The translations under genes were made by a program, and so were the position numbers. The notes beneath the pieces are model-generated. The model was not told where the DNA came from and did not search any database. It saw only the letters and a list, made by a program, of their open reading frames with translations. Of a stretch of DNA of 5,005 bases, positions 1 through 5,005 are shown piece by piece. Every line of letters begins with the position of its first letter. Positions within the stretch are counted from its first letter, which is position 1. This DNA is from Gammaproteobacteria bacterium (GTDB lineage Bacteria; Pseudomonadota; Gammaproteobacteria; Steroidobacterales; Steroidobacteraceae), in NCBI GenBank assembly GCA_030043215.1, contig JASHYG010000411.1, positions 1-5,005 of the forward strand, written 5' to 3'.

Positions 1-170
1 TCCCGCTGCGCGAGCTCCCTCACCAGATCGGCGGTCCCATCCGGCGAATCGTCATCGACGAAGATCAGCTCCCAGTCCTCGGCGGCGAGGCTGCGCGCGA
101 GGCGCGCGTGCAGCTCGAGGACGTTCTCCGCCTCCGAGAGGATGGGGACCACGACGGAGATCTCAGGCAT
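1..170 (-). CDS. Family 2 glycosyltransferase, polyprenol-phosphate mannosyltransferase type (N-terminal part, cut by window edge)
   Basis: Only the first 56 residues are present; the gene continues past the left edge. The start MPEISVVVPILSEAENV is the first beta strand and NDP-sugar-binding turn of the GT-A fold. FVDDDSPDGTADLV at residues 37-50 is the aspartate-containing segment that in this family contacts the nucleotide sugar. The DDDSPDGT wording is closest to dolichol/polyprenol-phosphate mannosyl- or glucosyltransferases, which move a sugar from GDP-mannose or a similar donor onto a lipid phosphate at the inner membrane. The ATG at 170-168 is chosen because homology begins there, although no clear Shine-Dalgarno sequence precedes it. 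The gene lies 47 bp downstream of the hipA stop on the same strand, so read-through from that operon is possible. One oddity is PILSEAEN where the family usually has P-x-Y/L-N-E-x-E-N. The acceptor cannot be decided from this fragment. Confidence 0.85.
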   Translation of the reverse strand, partial: MPEISVVVPILSEAENVLELHARLARSLAAEDWELIFVDDDSPDGTADLVRELAQR

Positions 171-217
171 GGTGGGAACTATACGGCGCAGCGCGTCGCC
201 GTGTCGCCGACTGACGT

Positions 218-1444
218 TCAGGCAAGGCGAGCCCGGTTTCCCTCGATGGCCGAGGCGATCGACTTTACGGTGCTTGCGCGAATTTTCTGCTCCTTGGCCA
301 AATGCCGGAACAGCGCGGCGTGCTCGAGGAGTCGGTCGAGCGCCGAGACGGCCGAGTCCGCTCGCAACCCACCCTGCTTCGCGAGTTGCAACAGGTGCTC
401 GCGCGTGATGTTCCGGCCTTCGCCGCAGACATCCATCTGATGTTCCCCGCCTGATCCGCGGTTGAACGTGAGGTCATAGCAAGGGGCGAGGCGCCACGAT
501 CGGTCGCTCCCGAGCCGGAAGGAAATGTTCTTCGGATGATCGTCGCGGTTGTTGAACAGGACATTGAAGGCCGCTCGTTCGTAAGCTTTTTGCACCTCGC
601 GCTCATCGCGCGTGAACAGACGCGTGGCGCGCAGGAGCATCGTGTAATCGACCGCAGAGGGGAGCCGGAAGTCAGCGTGCAGAGCGCCGGCGAGCGTGTG
701 TACCGGCACACGCATCCCGTGCTCCACGTCGAATCTGGCAGTCCCGAAGGCTGCGAGCCGCGGTCCCAGGTCGAAGTGCCAGGTGTCGGGGACGGCGAGA
801 CCGCACGCTCGCGCGATGCGAGAGTAGACTTCTTCCACCGCACAGGCCTCCTTGTGCTCTTCCCGCGCCGGAAACTTCACGAGCAAAGGACGATGCCCGG
901 GCATAGGGCAGGTATTGATCGAGTGCCGGTCCGGGTCGAAGTGGACGAGCACTTTGGGGCGAGCGCCGTGCGGTGACCCTCCGAGCAGGACGAGTTCCCG
1001 GAGCACCGCGCCGTCATCCCCGGCGATCACCGTCCTCACGTCTCGCGCGAGGTCAAGGATCCGCAGCTCGGCGCGTGCGAGTTCCGGCGACCGAGCTGGC
1101 TCGAAGATGAGCGCTCCCATCGCCCGGTCGCCCAGGAAGGCAAGGCGGTCGAGCGGCGAGAGGCTCCCTGGATCGAGACCGTTGCGGCGGAAGAGCCGAT
1201 CCATCAGCAGCAGGCCCCACCCATCCGGTAGGCAGTCCGCGATGAGCCCCGGCAGTCGAGAGAGCTCGACGGGGAACCCCCCGTAGGCTTGCGGCCGCAG
1301 CCTCAGGTGCAGGGGTGAGAGCTCGAGCCCCTGCTCCAGAGCTTGCACCGAGTACTCGAACAGCAGCTCCGTCCCATCATCGGCAAGCGTGCCGAGAGGC
1401 CAGCTTTCGCCCCAGCCACAGTAGCGGACCTGGATCTTTCTCAC
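218..1444 (-). CDS. hipA: HipA-family serine/threonine kinase toxin of a type II toxin-antitoxin system (operon 1)
   Basis: A complete 408-residue protein, close to the usual HipA length. HipA kinases phosphorylate cytosolic targets (glutamyl-tRNA synthetase in E. coli) and arrest growth; the target here is unknown. Residues 1-110 form the HipA N-terminal domain, with LSPLHLRL at 42-49, LPGLIADCLPDGWG at 64-77 and FLGDRAMGAL at 103-112. The kinase core follows. GGSPHGARPK at 155-164 contains Ser157, aligned with the autophosphorylated Ser150 of E. coli HipA. LLVKFP at 187-192 supplies the ATP lysine Lys190. RFD is at 238-240. NRDDHPKN at 299-306 gives catalytic Asp301 and metal-binding Asn306, and PCYDLTFN at 321-328 gives Asp324, equivalent to E. 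coli D309, N314 and D332. All key residues are intact, so the kinase looks active. The frame stays open upstream to 1720, but homology begins just after the GTG at 1444-1442. That GTG overlaps the hipB stop by 4 bp (GTGA), which implies translational coupling. Confidence 0.95.
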   Translation of the reverse strand: MRKIQVRYCGWGESWPLGTLADDGTELLFEYSVQALEQGLELSPLHLRLRPQAYGGFPVELSRLPGLIADCLPDGWGLLLMDRLFRRNGLDPGSLSPLDRLAFLGDRAMGALIFEPARSPELARAELRILDLARDVRTVIAGDDGAVLRELVLLGGSPHGARPKVLVHFDPDRHSINTCPMPGHRPLLVKFPAREEHKEACAVEEVYSRIARACGLAVPDTWHFDLGPRLAAFGTARFDVEHGMRVPVHTLAGALHADFRLPSAVDYTMLLRATRLFTRDEREVQKAYERAAFNVLFNNRDDHPKNISFRLGSDRSWRLAPCYDLTFNRGSGGEHQMDVCGEGRNITREHLLQLAKQGGLRADSAVSALDRLLEHAALFRHLAKEQKIRASTVKSIASAIEGNRARLA

Positions 1445-1755
1445 CGGCGCCGCCTGGGCCGGGCGCGCTGACGCGGGGCCGATTGTGCCCGTTCCATCTG
1501 GGCGATCGACTTCAACTGCCAGCCGAACAGCGGCTGGAACTGATCCGCGAGTCCGAGCGCGAGAGCGAACCGAACGATCGAATCGAGCGAGGCCGTGCCC
1601 GCTCTTGCCTCGACGTTGCGGATCGTATTGACGTTGAGCCCAGCTCGCTTCGCGAGCTCCGCCTGCGGGATGCGCAGCGCGAGCCGCTGCGATCGCAGGC
1701 GCGAGCCGAGCTCGGCACACAGCTCTGCGGCGGACGAGAGACTAACATCTATCAT
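1441..1755 (-). CDS. hipB: HipB-like XRE-family antitoxin (operon 1)
   Basis: A 104-residue antitoxin that is expected to dimerise, bind its own promoter and neutralise the HipA encoded just downstream. A Cro/C1-type helix-turn-helix spans about residues 16-70: LGSRLRSQRLALRI is helix 1, QAELAKRAGLNVNTIRNVEA at 31-50 is the helix 2-turn-recognition helix, and SLDSIVRFALALGLADQFQPLF at 56-77 is the C-terminal dimer-forming part, typical of HipB. A tail ending RARPRRRR follows, making it somewhat longer than E. coli HipB (88 residues). The ATG at 1755-1753 is the only plausible start. It has no Shine-Dalgarno sequence and lies inside an AT-rich repeat, so the message may be leaderless or nearly so. 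The stop TGA overlaps the hipA GTG. The pairing with hipA makes the antitoxin role secure, although no protein in the window tests the interaction. Confidence 0.92.
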   Translation of the reverse strand: MIDVSLSSAAELCAELGSRLRSQRLALRIPQAELAKRAGLNVNTIRNVEARAGTASLDSIVRFALALGLADQFQPLFGWQLKSIAQMERAQSAPRQRARPRRRR

Positions 1756-1808
1756 AATGGTTATTATACGATAAAATCGATTTAAATACCATTATAATAG
1801 TTGTTATA
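1749..1808. promoter_or_regulatory. Probable HipB operator: two 20-bp direct repeats over the hipBA-1 promoter and start codon
   Basis: The block 1789-1808 repeats at 1749-1768 with 16 of 20 bases identical; all four differences are transitions, and the centres lie 40 bp apart. The arms CTATCATAATGG (1749-1760) and CCATTATAATAG (1789-1800) also form a 12-bp inverted repeat with one mismatch. Each copy has internal dyad symmetry, for example ATAA-TGG-TTAT (1754-1764) and TATAA-N6-TTATA (1793-1808). The left copy covers the hipB ATG. Two sites spaced by about four helical turns fit cooperative binding by an XRE-type dimer, as known for E. coli HipB, though the sequence is unlike the E. coli TATCC-N8-GGATA operator. 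Binding is inferred. Confidence 0.6.
1763..1796 (-). promoter_or_regulatory. Candidate minus-strand -10 elements for hipBA operon 1
   Basis: Two perfect TATAAT hexamers read on the minus strand, at 1768-1763 and 1796-1791. The first would place the start of transcription at about 1756, directly in front of the hipB ATG at 1755, giving a leaderless message. The second would give a short AU-rich leader of about 30 nt without a Shine-Dalgarno sequence. No convincing TTGACA-like -35 is visible for either, and the region is so AT-rich that chance matches are likely. Both hexamers lie within the putative operator repeats. Confidence 0.4.
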
Positions 1809-1812
1809 TAGT
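1793..1812 (+). promoter_or_regulatory. Candidate plus-strand -10 elements for the lipoprotein gene
   Basis: The plus strand carries TATAAT at 1793-1798 and TATAGT at 1807-1812, both 60-85 bp upstream of the lipoprotein ATG at 1876. Neither has a good -35 at 16-18 bp. If either is used, the divergent lipoprotein promoter overlaps the right-hand HipB operator repeat, so the antitoxin could influence both directions. This is a weak assignment based on hexamer matches in AT-rich DNA. Confidence 0.25.
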
Positions 1813-1864
1813 CGGTGATTCTCTCCGTTGGCGCGGGTACGCTAGGCCGCACCGGAGATTGTGC

Positions 1865-1869
1865 CGAGG
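1865..1869 (+). promoter_or_regulatory. Ribosome binding site that selects the ATG at 1876
   Basis: GAGGG lies 6 nt before the ATG at 1876. This favours that ATG over the in-frame GTG codons at 1861 and 1870. The GTG at 1861 has GGAG at 1854-1857, but only 3 nt away, which is too close. Confidence 0.6.
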
Positions 1870-1875
1870 GTGTCG

Positions 1876-3543
1876 ATGCAAGAACCCCGCGCTGCGGCAT
1901 CTCATCTTTCGGTCGCGCTCCTGCTCATCGCGGTGGGCGGCGGCCTGGCGGCCTGTGGCGGCGGCCATTCCTCCTCCGCAGGCGCTGCCTCGGGCTCTGC
2001 GGGGCAGGGCTCGAGCGGTACGCAGCCGACGAGCCAGACCGACGTGGTGACCTACAAGGACGACGTGCTGCGCACGGGGCAGAACCTCACGGAGTCGGTG
2101 CTCACCCCCTCGAACGTCAAGTCCGCGACCTTCGGACTGCTGCGCAACCTCTTGGTGGACGGCAAGGTCGATGCCGAGCCGCTCTACCTCTCCCAGCTCT
2201 CCATCTCGGGGACCGCCCACGACACCGTGTTCGTCGCCACGGAGAACGACTCGGTGTACGCCTTCGACGCGGACACGGGGGCAACCCTGTGGCACGTCAT
2301 GCTCACGGCCTCCGGGGAGACCGCGAGCGACGACCGCTCCTGCGGCCAGATCACGCCGGCGATCGGCGTCACCTCGACCCCGGTGATCGACCGCAGCGCC
2401 GGCCCTAACGGGACTATTTTCGTGGTGTCGATGACGAAGGACGCCTCCGGGAACTATCACCAGCGGCTGCACGCGCTCGATGTGACGACGGGCGCGGAGC
2501 TCGCGGGCAGCCCGGTCGAGATCGCCGCGACGTACGGAGCGACGACCTTCGCGCCGGGGCAGTACGCGGAGCGCGCCGCGCTGCTGCTCGAGAACGGCAC
2601 GATCTACACGGCCTGGACCTCGCACTGCGATGATGCTCCCTACGGCGGATGGATCATCGCCTACGGCGAGAGCACGCTCGCTCAAACGGGCGTCCTCAAC
2701 GTTGCCCCGGGCGCGAGCGGCTCGGGATACGCCAATCAGGGTCCCGCGATCTGGATGAGCGGCGGGGGTCCCGCGGCCGATGCGAGCGGCAACGTCTATG
2801 TGCTCACGGGCAACGGCCGGTTCGAGACGACCCTCAATGCGAGCGGATTTCCGAGCGGCGGGGACTACGGCAACTCGTTCGTGAAGATCGCCTTCGCGAG
2901 TGGCACCCTGACGGTTACCGACTACTTCACGATGTCCAACGAAATGACGGAGTCGCAGAACGACACGGACTTGGGCTCGGGCGGAGTGATGCTGCTGCCC
3001 GATCTCACCGACTCGAGTGGAACCGTGCGCGAGCTCGCCGTCGGCGCGGGCAAGGACGGCAATCTCTATGTGGTCGATCGCAGCTCGATGGGTGAGTTCA
3101 ACGCCTCGAGCAACAACATCTGGCAGGAGCTCGACGGGGTGCTGGGCGGCGGGGTGTGGTCGACCCCGGCGTACTTCAACGGCACGGTCTACTACGGTCC
3201 GAACGGCGGCGCCATGGTGGCGTTCTCCGTGACGAGCGCGCGGCTCTCGAGCTCACCGACCTCCGCGACCTCCACGCAGTTCGAGTCTCCCGGGACGTTT
3301 CCCGTCATCTCGGCGAACGGTACCTCGAGCGCCATCGTCTGGGCCTATGAGAACACAACCCCCGCGGTGCTCCACGCGTACGATGCGACCAACCTCGCGA
3401 CCGAGCTCTACAACAGCAACCAGGCGGCGAACGGGCGGGATCAATTCGGCGCGGGCAACAAGTTCATCGCCCCGGCGGTTGCCGACGGCATGGTATTCGT
3501 CGCGAGCACCGACAGCGTTGCGGTGTTCGGACTGCTGCCCTGA
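1876..3543 (+). CDS. Secreted lipoprotein with PQQ-type (YncE-like) beta-propeller
   Basis: A 555-residue exported protein. Residues 1-27 form a lipoprotein signal peptide: basic start with Arg5, hydrophobic LSVALLLIAV at 11-20, lipobox LAAC with the lipidated Cys27. Gly at +2 suggests sorting to the outer membrane. A Gly/Ser/Ala-rich linker follows to about residue 55. The rest is repeated beta-propeller blades: DSVYAFDADTGATLWHV (125-141, the classic PQQ-repeat form), QRLHALDVTTGAEL (196-209), IYTAWTSHCDD (243-253), NVYVLTGNGRFE (306-317), LAVGAGKDGNLYVVDRSSM (387-405), NGTVYYGPNGGAMVAF (435-450), VLHAYDATNLATELYNSN (498-515) and MVFVASTDSVAVFGLLP (539-555). I recognise the SC-Q-x-x-P, SHCD-x-x-P-Y and terminal V-x-V-F-G-L-L-P signatures from a family usually annotated as pyrrolo-quinoline quinone repeat proteins. 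Cys156 and Cys251 could form a disulfide. I see no established dehydrogenase catalytic set, so binding or scaffolding is as likely as catalysis. Confidence 0.93.
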   Translation: MQEPRAAASHLSVALLLIAVGGGLAACGGGHSSSAGAASGSAGQGSSGTQPTSQTDVVTYKDDVLRTGQNLTESVLTPSNVKSATFGLLRNLLVDGKVDAEPLYLSQLSISGTAHDTVFVATENDSVYAFDADTGATLWHVMLTASGETASDDRSCGQITPAIGVTSTPVIDRSAGPNGTIFVVSMTKDASGNYHQRLHALDVTTGAELAGSPVEIAATYGATTFAPGQYAERAALLLENGTIYTAWTSHCDDAPYGGWIIAYGESTLAQTGVLNVAPGASGSGYANQGPAIWMSGGGPAADASGNVYVLTGNGRFETTLNASGFPSGGDYGNSFVKIAFASGTLTVTDYFTMSNEMTESQNDTDLGSGGVMLLPDLTDSSGTVRELAVGAGKDGNLYVVDRSSMGEFNASSNNIWQELDGVLGGGVWSTPAYFNGTVYYGPNGGAMVAFSVTSARLSSSPTSATSTQFESPGTFPVISANGTSSAIVWAYENTTPAVLHAYDATNLATELYNSNQAANGRDQFGAGNKFIAPAVADGMVFVASTDSVAVFGLLP

Positions 3544-3551
3544 GCTCGCCG

Positions 3552-3597
3552 AGGTTCCGGGTGGCCCTGCCGCTCCCCGGCCGCTTCGCGTGAACCT
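3552..3597 (+). terminator. Possible hairpin region after the lipoprotein gene
   Basis: Just after the stop, AGGTTC (3552-3557) can pair with GAACCT (3592-3597), and CGGG (3558-3561) with CCCG (3576-3579); GCCG/CGGC at 3569-3581 is an alternative inner stem. It could slow or end transcription of the lipoprotein message, but no T-run follows, so a standard intrinsic terminator is not shown. The 3' arm overlaps the -35 proposed for the next operon. Confidence 0.25.
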
Positions 3598-3618
3598 GGC
3601 ATTAAACGGCTGTATAAT
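3590..3618 (+). promoter_or_regulatory. Probable sigma70-type promoter of hipBA operon 2
   Basis: A perfect -10 TATAAT at 3613-3618 follows a partial -35 GTGAAC at 3590-3595 (three of six bases of TTGACA) with an ideal 17-bp spacer. Transcription would start near 3625, about 30 nt before the hipB GTG. The hexamer stands out in GC-rich surroundings, which makes it more credible than the AT-block matches upstream of operon 1. Confidence 0.55.
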
Positions 3619-3650
3619 TCCGGTTGTACGAATTCTTAGCGTTGTATACA
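3611..3650. promoter_or_regulatory. Candidate HipB-2 operator: TGTA repeats and an 8-bp palindrome
   Basis: TGTA occurs three times between the -10 and the hipB start, at 3611, 3625 and 3643. Two are in the longer copies GTTGTAC (3623) and GTTGTAT (3641), 18 bp apart. The last lies in the perfect palindrome TGTATACA (3643-3650). AATTC (3616-3620) and GAATT (3630-3634) form a further inverted repeat. The position is right for autoregulation by the antitoxin, but the site boundaries are uncertain. Confidence 0.35.
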
Positions 3651-3654
3651 CCCT

Positions 3655-3966
3655 GTGAGGCAGATTACCGAAGCGCGGAGTGTCCTGAGATCGCTCGGGC
3701 AGCGGCTGCGGCGCGCGCGCCTCGAGCGTAACGATACGATGGCCGTATTCGCCGAGCGGCTCGGCGTTTCCGAGCGGACCGTTCGCGCGATGGAGCACGG
3801 ACTGCCGACCGTGCAGATCGGAACCTGGCTCACGGCGCTATGGCTCCTCGATGAGTTGCAGCAGCTCGATCACGTGCTCGAGCTGCGCGAGAGCCTGCTC
3901 GACCGCGCGCGCAACGAAAGTGAAGGCCAGCATCGCCGGCAACGGGCCTCCAGGCGGCGCCGGTGA
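3655..3966 (+). CDS. hipB: HipB-like XRE-family antitoxin (operon 2)
   Basis: A 103-residue helix-turn-helix protein, expected to repress its own operon and hold the downstream HipA in check. Helix 1 is LGQRLRRARLERN at 14-26. TMAVFAERLGVSERTVRAM at 28-46 is the helix-turn-helix, with TVRAMEHG as the recognition-helix end. TVQIGTWLTALWLLDELQQLDHVL at 52-75 is the dimerisation portion seen in HipB-type antitoxins. A basic tail follows, ending RASRRRR. The GTG at 3655 is the only reasonable start: an in-frame TAG lies at 3637-3639, and the next ATG would remove helix 1. No clear Shine-Dalgarno sequence precedes it. The gene overlaps the next by 4 bp. It resembles the operon 1 antitoxin in fold, length and tail, but differs in most residues of the recognition helix, so the two probably bind different operators. 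Confidence 0.87.
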   Translation: MRQITEARSVLRSLGQRLRRARLERNDTMAVFAERLGVSERTVRAMEHGLPTVQIGTWLTALWLLDELQQLDHVLELRESLLDRARNESEGQHRRQRASRRRR

Positions 3967-5005
3967 AGCGCCTTTATGTCTCGGTGCGCCGTGTCGACGG
4001 CACGGTAACGCTCGCGGGCCAGGTCGCGACGAGCGAACCCGCATCGGGAGGCCGATTCGAGTCAGAGTTCGAGTATTCCACGGAGTGGGTCCGCGACCCC
4101 ACCGCTTTTGCGCTCGATCCGGTCTCGCTGCCTCTCGGGGGAGCGGGACGTCGCTTTCGGGCCGAGCAATTCCACCCGCCCCTCGGCGCATTCGACGATG
4201 CGCTACCCGATGACTGGGGCCGGCAGATTCTGGCGAGAGCGCTCACGTCGGAGGGGAAAGCGCCATCCCTGCCCCAGATGTTGCTCGCTCTGCGCGGAGG
4301 AGGAACAGGCGCGCTCGTCTTCACGGAGACGCCCGAGGCCGGAGACATGGCAGAGACTCTCCAGACGCGGTCGCTTTCCGCGCTGCTCGCGGCAGCCTCG
4401 AGATTCGAGGCGGGCACGCTACCGTCCGATGACGAGTTCCGAAAGCTGCTGGAGGGCAGCAGCCGCGTCGGCGGCGCTCGGCCGAAAGCGCTGGTGCACG
4501 ACGATGAGGGAGAGTGGGTCGCGAAGTTTCCGAGCCGCGTTCGCGACGGAATTCACGACGTCGTGGGTCTTGAAGCCGTTTGCCTCGAGCTCGCGAGGCG
4601 TGCGGGTCTCACCGTACCGGATTCGCGTCTTCAAGCCGTGGGGCGCAGACGAGCTCTGCTCGTGCGGCGGTTTGACGTGATCGGCGAGCGGGGTCGAGTC
4701 CATATGGTGAGCATGAGAACGCTCTGCAGAGAGCGTCCGGGCGTCTTCGTCACGAGCTATTCGGATCTCGCCGCCGTGCTCGCCAAGCACTCGGCCGCGC
4801 CCTCGGCGGACCTCTCGAGCCTGTTTCGTCACATGGTATTCAACGCCGCGATCGGCAACGTCGATGATCATCTGAAGAACTTCTGGATGCTGGCGACGCC
4901 CTCGGGCTATCAGCTGGCGCCTGCGTTCGACTTGATTCCGGACCTCACCGGGCGCCGCGAGCACACTCTGGCCTTTCAATATGGATTCGCTTGCCCCACG
5001 AGGGC
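3963..5005 (+). CDS. hipA: HipA-family serine/threonine kinase toxin (operon 2), C-terminus cut by window edge
   Basis: An uninterrupted frame of 347 codons runs off the right edge; by comparison with HipA lengths of about 410-440, roughly 60-90 residues are missing. It starts at a GTG (MKRLYVSVRR) that overlaps the hipB stop as GTGA, so translation is coupled. The N-terminal HipA domain shows FEYSTEWV at 36-43, PLGAFDDALPDDWGR at 73-87 and LRGGGTGAL at 110-118. The kinase part has GSSRVGGARPK at 165-175, which resembles the autophosphorylation loop (Ser167 likely), VAKFP with Lys188, GLEAVCLELARRAGL at 202-216, RRFDV at 235-239, NVDDHLKN at 299-306 with catalytic Asp301 and Asn306, and APAFDLIPD at 319-327 with Asp323. 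The catalytic set is intact. It belongs to a different HipA subtype from the operon 1 toxin. The substrate is unknown. Confidence 0.93.
   Translation, partial: MKRLYVSVRRVDGTVTLAGQVATSEPASGGRFESEFEYSTEWVRDPTAFALDPVSLPLGGAGRRFRAEQFHPPLGAFDDALPDDWGRQILARALTSEGKAPSLPQMLLALRGGGTGALVFTETPEAGDMAETLQTRSLSALLAAASRFEAGTLPSDDEFRKLLEGSSRVGGARPKALVHDDEGEWVAKFPSRVRDGIHDVVGLEAVCLELARRAGLTVPDSRLQAVGRRRALLVRRFDVIGERGRVHMVSMRTLCRERPGVFVTSYSDLAAVLAKHSAAPSADLSSLFRHMVFNAAIGNVDDHLKNFWMLATPSGYQLAPAFDLIPDLTGRREHTLAFQYGFACPTR

Noticed and set aside
184..201. CGGCG-N8-CGCCG inverted repeat between hipA-1 and the glycosyltransferase as a terminator
   Set aside because: The stem is only 5 bp and no T-run follows on the minus strand; such pairings are common in GC-rich DNA.
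1445..1720. A 92-residue N-terminal extension of HipA-1 (open frame up to 1720)
   Set aside because: This part lies over hipB in another frame, is Ala/Arg-rich low-information sequence, and has no HipA similarity; the GTG at 1444 fits both the domain start and the 4-bp overlap.
1315..1785. Plus-strand open frame across the hipB-1/hipA-1 junction
   Set aside because: It is antisense to the confident hipBA pair, with low-complexity composition and no family match.
1861..1875. GTG at 1861 as the lipoprotein start
   Set aside because: Its Shine-Dalgarno spacing is too short, and the ATG at 1876 has GAGGG at a good distance and still leaves a complete lipoprotein signal peptide.
1804..2685. Long minus-strand open frame (293 codons) opposite the lipoprotein gene
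   Set aside because: The translation is Arg/Gly/Ala/Val-rich with no recognisable motif and lies antisense to a well-supported gene; GC-rich codon bias opens such frames by chance.
4419..4979. Minus-strand open frame opposite hipA-2
   Set aside because: It is antisense to an uninterrupted HipA kinase with all catalytic motifs; there is no domain signal or ribosome binding site.
1..5005. tRNA or rRNA genes, CRISPR array, insertion-sequence ends or transposase
   Set aside because: None was seen on reading both strands: there is no repeat-spacer pattern, no transposase motifs, and the only clear repeats are the regulatory ones listed.

Overview
The window is GC-rich DNA, probably from a Gram-negative bacterium. 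The evidence is a lipobox signal peptide, alternative GTG starts, and a secreted beta-propeller family that I know mainly from Acidobacteria and Proteobacteria. The genus cannot be set from this sequence. Almost all of it is coding. The one clear compositional break is a strongly AT-rich block at about 1741-1812 (57 of 72 bases are A or T), which holds the control region of one toxin-antitoxin operon.

Layout from left to right. (1) On the minus strand, the N-terminus of a family 2 glycosyltransferase (polyprenol-phosphate mannosyltransferase type) runs off the left edge. (2) A complete minus-strand hipB-hipA type II toxin-antitoxin operon reads from 1755 down to 218: a helix-turn-helix antitoxin followed by a HipA-fold Ser/Thr kinase toxin, joined by a 4-bp GTGA overlap. 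(3) Diverging from it on the plus strand is a 555-residue lipoprotein with a PQQ-type beta-propeller (1876-3543). (4) After a 111-bp gap that carries a promoter-like sequence, a second plus-strand hipB-hipA operon begins: antitoxin 3655-3966, toxin from 3963 past the right edge. Its two genes are also joined by a GTGA overlap.

The striking feature is two hipBA modules of different HipA subtypes pointing outward on either side of one lipoprotein gene. The two kinases share the catalytic motifs but little else that I can align by eye. Yet the two antitoxin/toxin junctions share an identical 17-bp sequence, which encodes the same Arg-Arg-Arg-Arg-stop end and nests the toxin GTG start. Operon 1 also has two 20-bp near-identical direct repeats over its promoter and start codon, a good candidate for the HipB operator. 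In each operon the antitoxin probably binds DNA and the kinase, so the operon would repress itself, and the kinase would phosphorylate a cellular target such as a translation factor when free. No functional link between the lipoprotein and the toxins can be shown from this window.
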